Shown: piece by piece, positions 33,852-46,791 of the stretch | How the letters are laid out: every line of letters starts with the position of its first letter | Position numbering within the stretch: the stretch's first letter is position 1 | Assembly: GCA_022592435.1 (NCBI GenBank) | Contig: JABYQS010000212.1 | Location: forward strand, 1-55,933 | Source of the DNA: Cerioporus squamosus | Taxonomy: Eukaryota; Basidiomycota; Agaricomycetes; Polyporales; Polyporaceae | Length of the DNA: 55,933 nucleotides | Direction: 5' to 3' | Translations under genes and position numbers: made by a program | Notes under the pieces: model-generated | The model's database searches: none | What the model saw: only the letters and a program-made list of their open reading frames with translations | Told to the model about the DNA's origin: nothing

Positions 33852-34458
33852 GTCGAGGGCCTTGAGAGGCTCTTGGCCCCGAGTAGCAGGGAGGATGAGG
33901 GTCTGAAGTGAAGCTGAATGAGCACTCGAGTCAACTCTGCTAAGTAACTTTCTCCTGGCAGATAAACGCCCAAGTATTCACTGCACGATCGGATGATCTC
34001 AGATCTAATCGCTCTGCTGTCGGCCCGGTAAACGGTCCGCCCAACAGGCGAACTCAAGGCTACTGAACGTCTGCATCGGCAGGCTAAGGGCTTCAAGCTT
34101 TAGGACTCAAGCCGTTATATTCATCAGCTTGATACCGTCTCTTCATGAGATGCCTGACCTGAAGACCATACCGCTATATAATGGAGGAAACAGTCGAACC
34201 CGTCAAGCTGCATCGGCTCGGTATGAGCAGGGCACGATGTTCCACAAAGACAGTAATAGTCGAAGTGCAGAGAGAACACTGCGCCGTGGACCACGAGGAC
34301 ACGCAACAGGGACAACGGGTGCTGGTTCGGTAGTCATACATTTGCGTACATACACGCATGACCCGCATACTCGTCAGGCAACCGGGCGATAAAGCGCGGG
34401 CCATGCTGGACGAAGAGCCAAAAAGTGTGATAGAAAGCATGTCGTACATGTACATCGT
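33852..34458. other. Upstream region of IleRS
   Basis: About 610 bases between IleRS and RPL12, both on the minus strand. It holds the IleRS promoter and leader and the RPL12 3' UTR. No separate gene is supported. Confidence 0.5.
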
Positions 34459-35134
34459 CTACTCGTCCGGCACCTCGATCTCCCCGCTGTTGATCTGCTC
34501 GATGATGTCGTGGGGGGGCTGGCCGTCAACCGTGCAGCCGACACTCTGCGCCGTGCCGAGAATCTCCTTCGCGCCGTTTGCAAGGGTCTTAGCGAGGGAT
34601 TTTGACCGCATGGTGCGTGCAATGTCAAGGATCTCGTCAAAGGTGACGTTGCCAGAGTGCTTGATGTTCTTCTCCTTCTTGCGGTCGCGTGGGGGCTCTG
34701 GGGTTACGAAGAAGTATGAACATACGTTTTCGCTATGCAACGGTCTCTACCCACCCTTGAGGGCCTTGATGACGAGGGAAGAGGCGGAGGGAACGACGTC
34801 GACCTTGGCTTGACGGTTTTGAATGGTGAGTTGGACGGTTACGCGGAGACCCTTCCATGCAGAGGTCGCCTTGGCGATATCTTCACCGACCTTCTTCGGT
34901 GACTGCATTGCACAACCATTGAGCATCGCCCGTTCAATATCCCAGTAGTACATAGCGACGTACGAGACCCAGAGGACCAATTTTGGGGGCAAGTGCCGAA
35001 GAGGCACCGACTTCACCTCCCGTCGCCCGCAGGTAGATGATCTTAATTTCGTTGGGGTCCTAGGAAACGAGATCCGTCGTGAGCGCAGGCAGAGAGACAA
35101 CCAGAACATTGCGACGCACGATCTTGGGGGCCAT
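34459..35134 (-). CDS. RPL12: 60S ribosomal protein L12 (uL11)
   Basis: Four exons (35134-35120, 35059-34964, 34902-34755, 34697-34459) encode 165 residues, exactly the usual length. It is the uL11 protein of the ribosomal stalk base in the cytosolic large subunit, which contacts the GTPase-centre rRNA. The sequence reads [20 protein letters not shown], then [49 protein letters not shown], and ends [13 protein letters not shown]. The first exon carries only five codons, a common arrangement in fungal ribosomal protein genes. All introns are 57-61 bases. Confidence 0.96.
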
Positions 35135-35841
35135 GGCGAATGTGGAGGGGGAGGGAAGGAACGGCGGCGAGTATACACAGAACGACCGGATAGATTATCC
35201 CAGTCCCGCACCGGAGCGTGTAGTCTAGAATAAGGTTTGGGCGAGGCTGAAGAGCTGTATAGTGGCTCGGCATGTGCCGAGGCCTGGAGGGCGCGCACCA
35301 GACGCTGGCGGGGGACTGGGCGTCAGCTATCAAGATGATCTACGCGAGGAGTCTGATTGGGCGGGCGGTCGTCCGGACTAGGCTTGTAGCTCTTGAGGGG
35401 GGGGGTCGCAGATACCCCCCGTGAGAACTTCTGAGTGCGAAGTTTGGCTGGTGGGAACGATCGGAGTTCGAAGCTTGGGCGCTAGCACTTGCGTAAAACT
35501 CATACTCTCGTCCTCCAAGCTGCCGAGATCGTGGACAAAGTTCCCTGAGACCACGGTCTCCGGGTCGTGTATCTACCACATGGCGTAATTTCTGGCTGAG
35601 CCTGGAGTCCCAAGTGGACGAGGGACTGAGAGCGAGAGAAGATGTTCCCACGGTACCTCACTGCCACCCCCCTGCGAAGACGTACCAGCCTGTATTCTGA
35701 GGGACGAGGAACTACAGGCTGGCAAGCGAGCCTAGTCCGGACCTGAGCTCTGCTTCCCCACATTCCTCCGCTCGCGCTCATCGTCGGGAACAGCGAGCAC
35801 GACACTTGGCGGTTGGCGGGCTAGGCTGCCGCAATGGGTGG
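35135..35841. other. Divergent spacer between RPL12 and the cyclin gene
   Basis: About 700 bases shared as upstream region by RPL12 (-) and the cyclin gene (+). A run of nine G lies at 35397-35405. No TATA box, RNA gene or ORF of note is seen. Confidence 0.45.
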
Positions 35842-36945
35842 ATGGAATCTCCAGAGAGGGTCGAACTGCCGGCTGCCTTCGAGGACGCCGATGTAGACGT
35901 CCTCGTCCAACTCATCGGTGCGTCTCCTCTCCGCCATGCTCGCCGAGTCCGACACTGAGCTCCTCGCCAGCCGACATGATGGAACGCGTGATGGCCCACA
36001 ACGACCAGATACCTCTCTCTCCGTGCGTCGAACCCTGCACGTACAGCAGGAAGTGTTGCCGATGACACTTCCAAACGCACAGCGAAAGTCTCACACGCTT
36101 CCACTCGCGCACTGCCCCTGGGATTTCCATCCTAGACTACCTGCGGCGTATAGTCAGGTTCACTAAAGCCGAGGTACGTTTTCCAGTTTTCTCCTGTTGC
36201 ACCGGTACAGATTGCTTACGCAGAGGGGCCAGCGCGTATGCCTGCTAATAACCTTGCACTACATCGATCAGATCTCCGCGCGGATGCCTGCCTTCGTCCT
36301 CTCGTCTCTCACCTGCCATCGTTTCGTCATCGCGGCCATATGTGTTTCCAGCAAGTGTCTCTGCGACGCCTTCTGTAGCAATAGTGTCTATGCCAAGGTC
36401 GGCGGCATCCCTGTGGCGGAGCTTAACGTCCTCGAGCGCGAATTCCTGCGCATAATCGACTGGAACCTCACGGTCAGCATCTGTTCCTTCTGCCTGCGCC
36501 TCATGCAAACCACATACCTGTGTCCTAACTTTCCACCCCCGATATCGCTTGCCGTGATCCGCCTGGCTTCCCGATGTAGTGCACCCGCGAAGTCCTGCAG
36601 GAATACTACGTCAATCTCGTCCGCCAATTCAGCAAGGGCGGCTATGTCATCTCGGATGCCCAGTCGTCCAGCAGCCTGTCATCGGACAGTGACATGGACA
36701 CCGAGTTCTCCCCGACCTCATCGCCCGCTCCCACCCCACAGCCCGCCATGCAAGCTTTACACCCACACCGATCCGGCAACGTGTCCTCCGCCTCGAGGCA
36801 CGAACCCTCGACCGTTCTCATCGACACGGCCACCCTCGCACCGGAGGCACCGCAGCCTCCCACGCTGGAGCAGAACATGGCCTTCGCGGCGCTTCAGCAG
36901 GAGCAGGAGCTCGAGTCCGAGACAGACATGGACACAATGCGATAA
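35842..36945 (+). CDS. PHO80/PCL-type cyclin
   Basis: Five exons (35842-35917, 35971-36022, 36083-36173, 36233-36472, 36580-36945) encode 274 residues. The protein is a cyclin of the PHO80/PCL family, partners of the CDK Pho85 in phosphate and glycogen control and polarity. The cyclin box shows MAHNDQIPLSPESLTRFHSR, GISILDYLRRIVRFTKAE, LLITLHYIDQISARMP, LTCHRFVIAAICVSSKCLCD and ELNVLEREFLRIIDWNLT. The tail of about 100 residues is Ser/Pro/Thr-rich and acidic (SSSLSSDSDMDTEFSP). It contains many S/T-P sites, as expected for a regulated short-lived cyclin. The ATG at 35834 is out of frame, so 35842 is chosen. An acceptor at 36222 would add three residues (RGQ). Confidence 0.9.
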
Positions 36946-38065
36946 CCATTCGTGGGTGGTTTGGTCTCTGGCTCCACCAGCGTGGAACGTCTCCGGATAT
37001 CTGGACACTGGACGGTTAGGCGAGGATGGCACAGGGTGCGGACCATGTGTAGAAGATAAGTGGCGGTATTAAATTAGAGCCAATACTCGCATGTTTTCAC
37101 TAGCAGTACTGTAAGACGACACGATCGATATCTAGCTACACGCGGGGGCCTGCGACGGCCGTTCCGAATCCACCGAGTGTGGTATATCACACGGACTTTC
37201 CGAGGGAGTGGCAAGTGACACAAGTAAATAACAACGGGCTGCAAAGGAGTGTCCGACGATCCTACGATCCTACTACTGACGTACTGCTAAACGAGCGGAT
37301 GCTAAAGCGGGCAAGGTTCCCAGTCCGACACGAAACTAACTGAATATGTACCTAACCGGGGAACATTGCGATGGTGCGTACTAATACTTGAGTGCGAGAG
37401 AGCGAAACGAGGGAATGGTGGGGCGGTGGATGCAGGGTGCAACGAGCGTAGCAACAATACTATACACGTCCCGTACCAGCGAAGACGACGCTACTCCTCG
37501 TAATGCATAGAACTACGTCCAACCAATGTTATTCTCGACGACGACAGGAGTATCGTACAGGCAGTTGAGACATTGGTGGCCCGGGCAAGTACGCTACGGT
37601 GGGCAGCAGGCCGTCTAAGCGGAGGGAGGGGAGGGTGAAGGGCAACAGTCCGTGCAATTGTCCCCACACCGCGCACCAGGGACGGTGCGCAGGCGAGGGG
37701 CGCAGCGAGGGTGGAAGGGGAGTGGGATTACGGCAATGACGGAGAACAGTACACATGTGAGGGGCATTGTTTGATGAGCGGGGCAGGTGAGTTGAATTGC
37801 AAAGAAGGGCAAAGCGGAGAGGATCGACAAACGATGAGCGGAGCCGAGAGAATGTGCGCGTCACGACAAGGGAGGGCGATCTCGTTTTTCCATCCGCGGG
37901 TGGGAGCCCGCGGCGACGAATACTAATACAACGCGCCAGCCCACGCAACGAGCAGCGACAGGCGGGTGCGCATGCGGAACAACGTCTACCGACGAGCACG
38001 GATGAAAGGGACGAAACCGGCCGCACTTCTTCGCCGGACGTGCGGGAGCGTAGCAAGCAGGACGC
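36946..38065. other. Convergent spacer between cyclin and kinase genes
   Basis: About 1.1 kb between the stop codons of the cyclin (+) and the kinase (-). It should contain both 3' UTRs. ORFs of 60-175 codons are present in several frames, but none has splice context or protein features I recognise. Confidence 0.5.
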
Positions 38066-41000
38066 TCACCGGCGAAGGGCAGACAGCATCTTCGCAAGAG
38101 CGTTGATCTGTCCCTTCTGCACCTTCCGCGGCGTACCGTCGAGCGACTCGCCTCCCTCCCGATCTCTGTTGCCACCGTCGCCACGGCCAGCATGATCCAG
38201 GTCACTCGTGCTCGTCGCTGCATCCGCGCGCTGACCGAGAGGTGACTTTGGGTGCTGCGGGCGTTCGTTGATCGTGTCCAAAGTCAGGTCTGTCGGCTTC
38301 TTCGCCCGCCGGTTGCGCACGGGCGGTCCACCAAATTTGGCGTCGTCGGGTTGGGATACATCTGGCGGGGCAGTTGATACAGCTCCCATGGAGTGCCAGT
38401 GACGACTAAGATAGAAGGGTCAGATGAGATGAAACACCGTCGAAGGATAACAACTTACACTTGACATTCGCGGGCATCTGCGACTGCGTGGGGTCCTGGG
38501 TGTACTTGCTGCCCTGACTGCGCCAGCTCTGCGACGACACACTCGTCGCCGCCGTCGCCACACTACGAGAGCTGTTGTTGCTGTAGCGCGTGAACGCAGA
38601 GGTCGACGTTCCGGCGCTAGACATTGAGCTCCGCCAGTTACTCGACGCCATCGAACTTGCGCTCGATGCAAGCGGGCGGCCACTACGCGTGCTTGAGGGC
38701 GAAACTCCGCGCTCGGATCTCTTGTCCCCGTTGTTGGCATAGGGGCCGCCGTAGCGTCGCTCGGGGCTGCTGCGGGGCTGCGGCGAGCGGAACGGGGACC
38801 CAGATGAGGGGCCCCATGTCGCACTTCCCGTGGGACTAGCAGAGTACGGCGAATTCTTGGGGCGGCGGCCGCGGTTCCACGAAGCGACGTCGTCGTCGCG
38901 GTCTCGGTCGCGGCCAGCCGGGTGCGGAGCAGGCGTATGCGGCGTCTTGACCGAAGGCGCTGGCGGCGCGTTCAGGCTCATCAGCAAGTTCGTGACATTG
39001 CTGGCAGTCGCGGACATTTGCTTGCCACCCGGCGTGACTGGCTCGGGCAAACTGGGACCGTCCTCGGTAGCAGGAGAGAGCTTCGCACCGGCGGCGGCGC
39101 TCGCACTGCCCTTGCCGAAGGACAACTTCCACTTCGACGACTTCTTGGAGATCGACGGAGTCGTGGAACTTGAAGACACAAGAGAAAGAGGAACGGAAGA
39201 GTTAAGGAGGGTGAGTGGCGGCAATGCCATGCCGGGAGAGATGGGGTACTGGATAGGACGAGCGTCCGGCGGCTGGGAGGCAGCAGACGTCCGCGATGTA
39301 CGAGAGATTTCTCGTGCGAGAGTCTGGGATGCCTGGGCAAGGGTCTCGAGGGTGACGTCGTGGACAGACGCAGGGCTCGTCGGAGACATCGTCGACGTCG
39401 AGCCCTTACCCTTCCGAGCACCACGTTTGCGTCGCTTGTGCGTGGACGCAGAGCGCGAGCCTCCTTCGCCTTCCATCTCCCCGTCGTGTTCATGTTGGTC
39501 GTGAATGTCGTTAGTATGCTCCGCAAGCATGCTCTCCTGCTCGTTCTCGCCGTCAGGCACAGGGGCAAGCGTAGTCGGGTTCTCAAGCTTGTGCTCGTAC
39601 GCAGGCGCGAAGGATGACGCCCGCGAGAGGTTGCGAGAAGCGCGACGAGAGATCGTCTCCCCTGCCACCATGGAGTTGCGCAGCGAGGGACGGCGGGAGT
39701 GAGGGATGGAGGCAAGGCGGTGGCCCTGCACGGAGGAAATAGAGATCGTGCGAGTGTGACCGTGGAGTGAGGGACCACCAAGGAGGGTAGGGAGGTCCTT
39801 GATCCAAACACCGAAGTCACGAGCGGATATCCGCTTGGAGTCGTCCTTCGGGTCGTCCAGGATGCAGAAGACGTTGTTGGCCAGGAACTCAGCAACGGGG
39901 AGCGTCATGCCAGTAAAACGCTGCATGAAGAAGTTGACGGGCTGTTGGCGGTAGAGCTCAAACGACGAGCACACGCCTAGCGTAGTGTCCGTCCAGGGGT
40001 TATAATGGTACAACCTGACGAAGAACGAGAACATGAGTCGGAACTTCCAACAGGCAGAGTATATGCGCCACTCACATATTGATAAGCACGATACCAAGTG
40101 ACCAGACGTCGGCTGCTCGCGGTGAATAAGTAGGATGTATGTTATTACGGCATTCTAAATCGACCAGGAGTCAGCACAAAGAATGAATTATAACGGCATG
40201 CAATTCAAACATACCGAAGCTCATGTAGGGGGCACTGCCACAGTCCATATCCGCCGACTCGACATCGGTTGTGGACAAGCCGAAGTCACTGAGCTTGACA
40301 ATGACCTTACGCTCAGACCGCCCATCGGGGAGCGTCGTCCAACCGTCCGTGACAATGAAGTTCTCGGGCTTGATGTCGCGGTGGAACACGGAGTTATCGT
40401 GGCAGGTGGCAACAGCCTCGCACATCTGCGAGAACATAGACGCGATGAGGCGGAGGCGGGTGCGCGAGAGCAGCTGCGCAGGGTTGAGGGAGGAAAGAAG
40501 ACTGGGTGTTGGCGGAGTGCGAGAGGCGCAGCTTGAGTCCGATACCGAAGGCGAGGTCGACAAGTCCATAGTGGCGGGGTCAATTTCGTAGTGGTCGCGG
40601 GCTTGTTCAAGGAAGTAAAAGAGGTCTTCACCGGGTACAAACTCGAGGAGAAGAAGCAAGAAAGAAGGGGTCTCGAGGGTGCGATGAAGCGTGACGATGT
40701 TGGGGTGGGCCGGGAGGGACTGGTGAATCGTAGCCTGTGGGAAAGTGGCCACCCTGTTAGCTATCACGGCAGACAGAACAAAGCATATAGGCGTACGCAC
40801 CTCGAACAGCTGGGCTGTAAGCGCATCCTCGTCAAGGTTCGCTTTCGACAGCACCTTGATGGCATATTCGCGGCCGTACTCCGTAGACTGATTGCCAAAG
40901 TATCCGTCATCCAGGTCCATGCGTCCGATAGCATGGCCGTCATCAGAAGGCAGAGGACGCGACAGAACCTCGCGCACGAGGTACACGACAGCGTAGCTAC

Positions 41001-41568
41001 CTGTACCAAGCTTCCTGACAACCTCGAACTCCTTCGCCGGTTCATCGTAGTCGACCCGCGGCTCGGATGAGCTTATCGGGACCCGTGTGACAATCTCGCC
41101 CTGAAGATACAGACCCTCTCCGACCAAGTCGCCCTGTGAGAGAACATCGACGGTGCTCGAAGACATCGACGAGTGGCCACTCGAGCGAGAGCGGCCGTCA
41201 AACGAGGGGATCTCGGACCGGAGCGGGTGCGGAGAACGAGGGACGGGACTGGGGAGCTGCCGAGGCGAAGAAGTGAGAGGAGAGCGGTGGATCAGTTTGG
41301 CGGGAGTGGTTGATATCGGGGACGGGAGCGGGGAGGGGTAGGTGGAGACAGACGCGGACGAAGTGGGGGACAGAGCAGTGGGGATGTTGAGGGGAGTTAC
41401 GGAGATGGTTGGGGGGAGGGGTGGGACGACGCGGTCATGACCAGTGAGCTTTGCGAGGCGGGAATGGCCATTGCGGCGGTCGTCAAGGTCTCTGTCTCTA
41501 CCATGGGTGGGCGTGCGCTTCGAGGAGGACAGGGAGAGTGGGGGGAGCTGAACTGGATACTGCAACAT
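38066..41568 (-). CDS. Ser/Thr protein kinase, Ran1/Ksp1-like
   Basis: Five exons (41568-40801, 40734-40215, 40154-40076, 40014-38461, 38405-38066) encode 1086 residues. The kinase domain spans about residues 150-490. It has the Gly loop LGTGSYAVVYLV, Lys in YAIKVLSK, the catalytic loop FHRDIKPENFIV, DFG in KLSDFGLSTTD, the activation segment GSAPYMSFECRNN and DVWSLGIVLINMLYHYNPW. The activation segment with Met-Ser-Phe-Glu-Cys is typical of the Ran1/Pat1 and Ksp1 group, which controls meiosis, nutrient response and filamentous growth. An insert of about 40 residues (PSDDGHAIGRMDLDDGYFG) sits in the N-lobe. Long Ser/Pro-rich flanks on both sides are disordered and full of possible phosphorylation sites. 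The start at 41568 is the likeliest ATG, but the frame stays open further upstream, so a 5' exon could be missing. Confidence 0.88.
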
Positions 41569-43495
41569 TAGGTGACAAGCTAGAAGTCGTAAGCCGGAAG
41601 TAGACGGGTCTGCGCTCTTGTTCTTCTCGAGAGAGGAGAGGTCGGGCGAGATGTCTTGGAGAAGGGCGTGGACTACAGACGGACGGGAGCTGGCTCGATA
41701 TGCATGCAGAGAGGTGGCGGCGGGCTGAACCTGACCAGTCGACGGGGGGTGTGGCTCTCCAAGGGCTCCTGTCGGACACGGGGGAGACTCGGACGCCCCA
41801 GGACGTCTGCGAGCGGCGGGCAAGCCTGGCTGGAGGAAGCGATAGGCAGGCAGGCGGGTGGGAGATGGCAGCAGGAGGCAAAGCTGGCGAGCGGGGATTG
41901 AAATATGGCGCGCAAGGATAGCGGGGCGTGATGTGTGCGGTGCACGCGAGTCGACTGGTCAGCGCGGGCTGGGACTCGAGCAGCAGACGGACTCACCGCT
42001 GACAACAACCACGGCGACGCGAGGGACGGCCAGAGGAGGAAGAGGGGAGGGAGGAAGAGAAGACAACACGAGGAGATTAGGCTAAGGTCTATGGGGACGG
42101 GCACGCCTGGCGCAGCACATGGTCTTCTCTTCCACGGAGCCACGCGTGTCTTCTTTACCATGCCTTATTTCACCCATTATTATTCCTGCCCCGGCTTATT
42201 CGCAGTGCGGTGCACGCCGTTTCAATGCCATCAGCCCCATCACATCCATCCGTCCGCCCCCCATCGCTATTCCCGTCCGCGTGCTCCCAAGCCCATGTGC
42301 CGACCGTATCTCCTCCATCCCCGCCCATTCCCCGTCGCTTTCCCGGCCCCGTCCTCGCTGCCGCGCCCGACGTGCTCTCGCCACGACGACCTGCGCTCCC
42401 GACGCCCGCAGCCCGCTGGGCACACTTGGCTCCGCCGCCCCTGGCCGCCATGTGGGAGGCCCGCTTGCCTCGCCGCGTGCATCGTGATCATGGCCTTCGC
42501 GCTCTCACCCACCTCACACTCCCATACGAACGTTCGCTACAGTCTCCGCTCCCTCGGATGCGCCTGTCACAGCTCCCACCGGCCCATCCTCAGTGCGGCC
42601 TGTTGGCCTCCCCGTTGCCTGATTTCGCCGGCCCAGCGTGAAGGGCACGTCCGTGTCCCTTTCGGACGCGCTCTCGATCTCCCTGACTGACGCCGCCGCG
42701 CAGCCATGGCATGCGCCCATATGCTCCCGGTCAAACTCCAGGCACATGCGCTCCCTGATCCACACCCGGCCGTGCACGATCTCCCCAAGACCAGGAACCG
42801 GACAGCCCCAGCAAGTGCGTGACGACTGCTCGATGCGCAGGCCGACGGCAGCAGCATCGGGTCTCGGAACTGATGCCGTCTTCTCCTCGACTTCTGGACA
42901 GCAAATTCGCCACGGCGAGCGACGTGTCGCGTTGTGTGCAGGCCCATCCAGATCCCCGTCGCCTCCCACCGCCGGCATCCCCTTTTCTGGCATCCGCACC
43001 TCCGGAGCCTAACACCGTCGCCACTCCTGCGATTGCGACATCGTGGGTTCCCTGCTTCGGAGGCTTCGAAACCTTCCACATCGACACCGCGCTCTTGATT
43101 CGCTACGTTGACTGACAGCGCCGCCGTAACTAACCCAAATACCCAGAAAACGCCACGGCAATTGCGGACAAGCTTATCAAACACTCGCCTCCGTTAACCC
43201 TAAGTAGCTATCGCCGTCTCTTCTGTCCTGCATGGGCTTCCACATATTAGCACCGCGAGTGGACTGAACTCTGTGTTGCTGCTTCTTCACACATGTGGAC
43301 CATGTCGCACATGTGAGTATGCGTACTTGGTGTACTCGGACTACCTAGAATCATCATGCGTGCACGACACGGTGACTGACTGCGCATCACAAAGTTCAAA
43401 CGATGTATCTGCATAATATGATCGAACCCCGGAAGTGCATTGCGTATTATGTCGTGAGGCGATGACAGCAGCCTGTGGCCCAGACTGCATCTACA
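41569..43495. other. Long C-rich intergenic region
   Basis: About 1.9 kb upstream of the kinase and downstream of UTP6. The plus strand is very rich in C (especially 42200-42700), so several frames stay open, up to 251 codons at 41935-42690. The predicted peptides are Pro/Arg/Ser-rich in all frames and none resembles a known domain. I read this as promoter plus long 5' UTR of the kinase rather than a gene. A small plus-strand gene in 42600-43115 cannot be excluded. Confidence 0.4.
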
Positions 43496-46400
43496 CTACA
43501 ACGCAAACGTCTCCTCCGCAGCGGCGTCGTCGAACCATGCCGCAGAAGGAACCTCCTCGGAATTCATTGTGCCATCCTCGGGGCCGTCCAGAACGCTCTT
43601 CCAACGACGCTCAACGGCCTCCCCGGCAGCCTCTCCGAGCACACTCCGCGCCCGCGCGACGACCGCCACCGCATCCTTGCTCCTCCCGCTGCGCAGCAAC
43701 CATGTGGCCCACGCAACCGTCGCCTCCGCGCCGTCAGTCTGTCGCCAGAACTCGTAGACGGCCCGTATCACGCGCTCGTCCCCATCCGCGTCCCCGAAAG
43801 AGCTTCTGGGGGAATCAGCCCCACCAGCGGACGTGCTAGCAGTAGTAGCGACGTCGCTGTCACCACCCGCTTCCTGCCTGAACACTTCGGCCCACACCCG
43901 CGCGGAAGGCGCATACGCTGACCCTATCTTGCGCACGCGTGCAAGTCGCGCTTCAGCGGATGCTGAAAGATCCCCCCGCACGTTCGCAATATGGCGTTGT
44001 TGTCCGACGTGGCGGCGTGGGGGTGCTTGTGCGATCGTGGCTGGCGCGGAGGTGATCCGGAAGCGATGCAGCAGCGCGCGGTGCGATGCCGCTGCGTACC
44101 GTATCAGGAGCACCTCATGGAGCGCGCTCGCCGCCGCCGGTTCCCGGATAAGCGAGCTCTCGTGAAGCAATTGCTGTGCAAGGCGAAAAGGGCGGGGACC
44201 GCACCAGTCCCGGGTCAGATCCTCCGAGGTCGCCGCGTAAGCCTGGTGTACTCACCTCGAGCAGTTCGACGTCAGCCTGTATGTCTGCGTCTTCAGTTTC
44301 GCTGCTAGCGTTTGGTGCGCCGCTGGGGCTAGAGGGGAGTCGGTTTGCGGGCTCGAGCCCCCAGAGCCACACGTCTTGGACGCGATCGCCCGTGGCGTGC
44401 TTCCGAGCCTCTCCCCACGCGGTCTCTATCTCGTCCTGGGTCGCAAACTGGCGTTCTGCGCCAAGGCGTGCTAACCATACGGCCGTGCTGGAGGGTGCTC
44501 TTGTCGTGTGTTTGCGTGCGATGCGCAGGATCTTCTCCGGCGAGTTCGCTTTTGCGGGAAGCAGCCCGGAGCCGAGCGACGCGTGGTGTGACGAGAGCAG
44601 CCGTATGTGTGCCGCGAGTAGACCGGGTGGGACAGGGGCGGGGAGCTGGCGTATCAGGATGTGGAGGGACGTGATCAGGTAGGCCTTCTGTCGGTCGGGG
44701 AGCAGGCGGTTAGCACGACGATCCCCATGTGAACACGTTAGGATACACGAGAAAGAACGATCGACTGCTGCGAATCCCCGCAAGGTGCCCAGTTTGATCG
44801 AGGCCCGAGCTCGGTATGCGACTGTCAGCACGGAATACGTGCGTATGTCGCATGAACCGCGAAGACACGTCAACCGCAGACAGGAATGATGGATTCGGTA
44901 CGGGCGAGTCCCAACTCGGACGTAGACCGGGCGCAACCCTTCCGGTCAGGGACCCGTACGCAGCAGCACATCAGGGAAAGAAAGGCTTTCAGGCAGGAAC
45001 TCACCAATGTGTCATCAACGTCCTTCCCACACCATTCCTCGACAAAATCCGCGTACACGGCCGCAACCGGTGGCGACACTGGGCCCCCGGTGCTTCTGAT
45101 GTACGCCAATAGTTGCTCGTTTGCGTCCTTCAGTGCATCGACCAGCGGTTCCCCCACGAGGTCTGCTTTCAGATGCCGCGTCGCCGATAGCTTGATGGCG
45201 GCAGGGTCCGAAGGTAACGTCTGGTGGAGGAGTGCATGCAGATGGTCGAGAAGAGATTCTCGAAGTGATGGCGGAGAAGGATATGCGGATATGAGCTCAT
45301 GTAGAGAAGTGAACAGCTCGATTTTCGGTATTGCTGAGAGCAATCGTCAGTCTTGTTACGATAATGTACGGAAATACAGGCGAGACGACGTACCCTTCGC
45401 GGCGCTGGATATCACCGACTTGACGATCGCGCCTGCCATGACCTCCTTCCGGGCTGCCTCGTCGACGTCGATGTCTTCCCCATCCACATCCATGTGGTCT
45501 GCTTCCTCCCCCCCGTCGCCCTCACCAAGCCCAGAATAGGGATCCTCGGCATCAGCCTCCTTCTCCTTCCCTTTGCCCTTGCTCGCGCCCCTGTGTTTGC
45601 CCTTTCCCTTCACGTCGATTCCCAGGACACTCCATCGACGTCGCAAGCTTTCCACGAACCCGAGCTCCATTCGCACGTACTCCCGCCACATCTCGACGTT
45701 GTCTGCATTTAGCCGCAGACCACGCTGCAACAAAGCCCGCGCCGCCGATGGTGACAGATGCTCGAGCTCGTGCGAAGCTGCGAGCACGTATAGCGCAGGA
45801 ACATTGGGGTGGAGCTGGAGCGCACTACCGACACGTCAGGGCAAGGGCGATATACCGCCGAATGGGATCGCTTACCGTGCGGTAATGCGTCCGACTAGTG
45901 CTCGCGCGCCCTCCTTCTTCGCGACTTGGATGTACTGTAGCCATAGGCCGACGTCGCCCTTGAACTTCTTGAGGGCACGTTCAAAGATCTGGAACTGCCG
46001 GCGGACGAGCGCATAGTCCGAGATGGATGGCGGAGCCTTGGCCATTTCTGCGTGCGTGGTTCAGCTTCTTGGTGTTACCATATCTGACATATGCACGCAC
46101 CCATCCGTTCTACCCGTCTTCTCCGTAACGCCTCGAGGCCCATCTCGTAGGCGGCATATCGTAGGAAGTCGCTCTTCTTAGGAATGCGTCGCACGAGTGC
46201 GGTCTCGAACATAGTCCGCTTTTGCATTATCTGCTTGACTTCTTTCTGTGCGCGCGGTACTGCCGGTCAATTACGACATGATTCTTTCGAGTGTGGGTAT
46301 GAGAGTATACCCGCTGCAACTCAGTTCATGCGTCCTCCAGCCTACATGCGCTCTACACACTCGCAGGAAGTCATGTGGAGAGGCAAGGAAGACCGCACTT

Positions 46401-46791
46401 CCATGCAGAGCTTCTTAGAGATGTCGTACCAACTTGTGTGGCATTCCCGGTTGAGCCACGATGATGCGCAACAGGACACGGGAGTAAGACGGATTGTGAA
46501 GACAACTGTGGAAGCGTGATACCCCCCGGACGACCGGACTGCCTCTGTTTCGACCACCTGGGCGCACTTACACTTCCACTGTCCTCGCGCATACTCGGAA
46601 CAAGAACTGGATGCAGCGAATACACTTCCATATGCGCACAATCACGGATAAGAGCACGTACTTGAGTGAACAGACCCTTTTGAACAAGGTCCTTGAGCTC
46701 AGCGAGCATCTAACGAGGACTGGTTAGATCGCGTTCGGGCCCAGGCAAACCGAGTACACACCTGCTCCTGCTGAAACTGTACTCGCTCCAT
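43496..46791 (-). CDS. UTP6: U3 snoRNA-associated protein 6 (SSU processome, HAT repeats)
   Basis: Eight exons (46791-46762, 46709-46662, 46245-46101, 46047-45876, 45824-45394, 45333-45005, 44687-44256, 44173-43496) encode 754 residues. Utp6 is part of UTP-B in the SSU processome, which processes 18S rRNA in the nucleolus. The N-terminus MERVQFQQEQMLAEL with VKQIMQKRTMFETALVRRIP and DFLRYAAYEMGLEALRRRR is the conserved Utp6 opening. HAT repeats follow (ERALKKFKGDVGLWLQYIQV, ALYVLAASHELEH, NVEMWREYVRMELGF). A basic-then-acidic insert (KGKGKHRGASKGKGKEK, then EEADHMDVDGEDIDVDE) interrupts the repeat array. The last exon has further HAT-like helices. Intron 2 is 416 bases and intron 6 is 317 bases, both long here. 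Confidence 0.9.

Noticed and set aside
41935..42690. 251-codon plus-strand ORF
   Set aside because: C-rich region with all frames open; Pro/Arg/Ser-rich peptide without motifs or splice context.
42567..43184. 205-codon minus-strand ORF
   Set aside because: Composition-driven open frame, no recognisable domain, overlaps equally long frames on the other strand.
43405..43450. tRNA-like GGTTCGATC on the minus strand
   Set aside because: Isolated B-box similarity without the rest of a tRNA.
46246..46661. snoRNA inside the long UTP6 intron
   Set aside because: A TGATGA-like box is weak, and no matching CTGA with a closing stem is visible on either strand.
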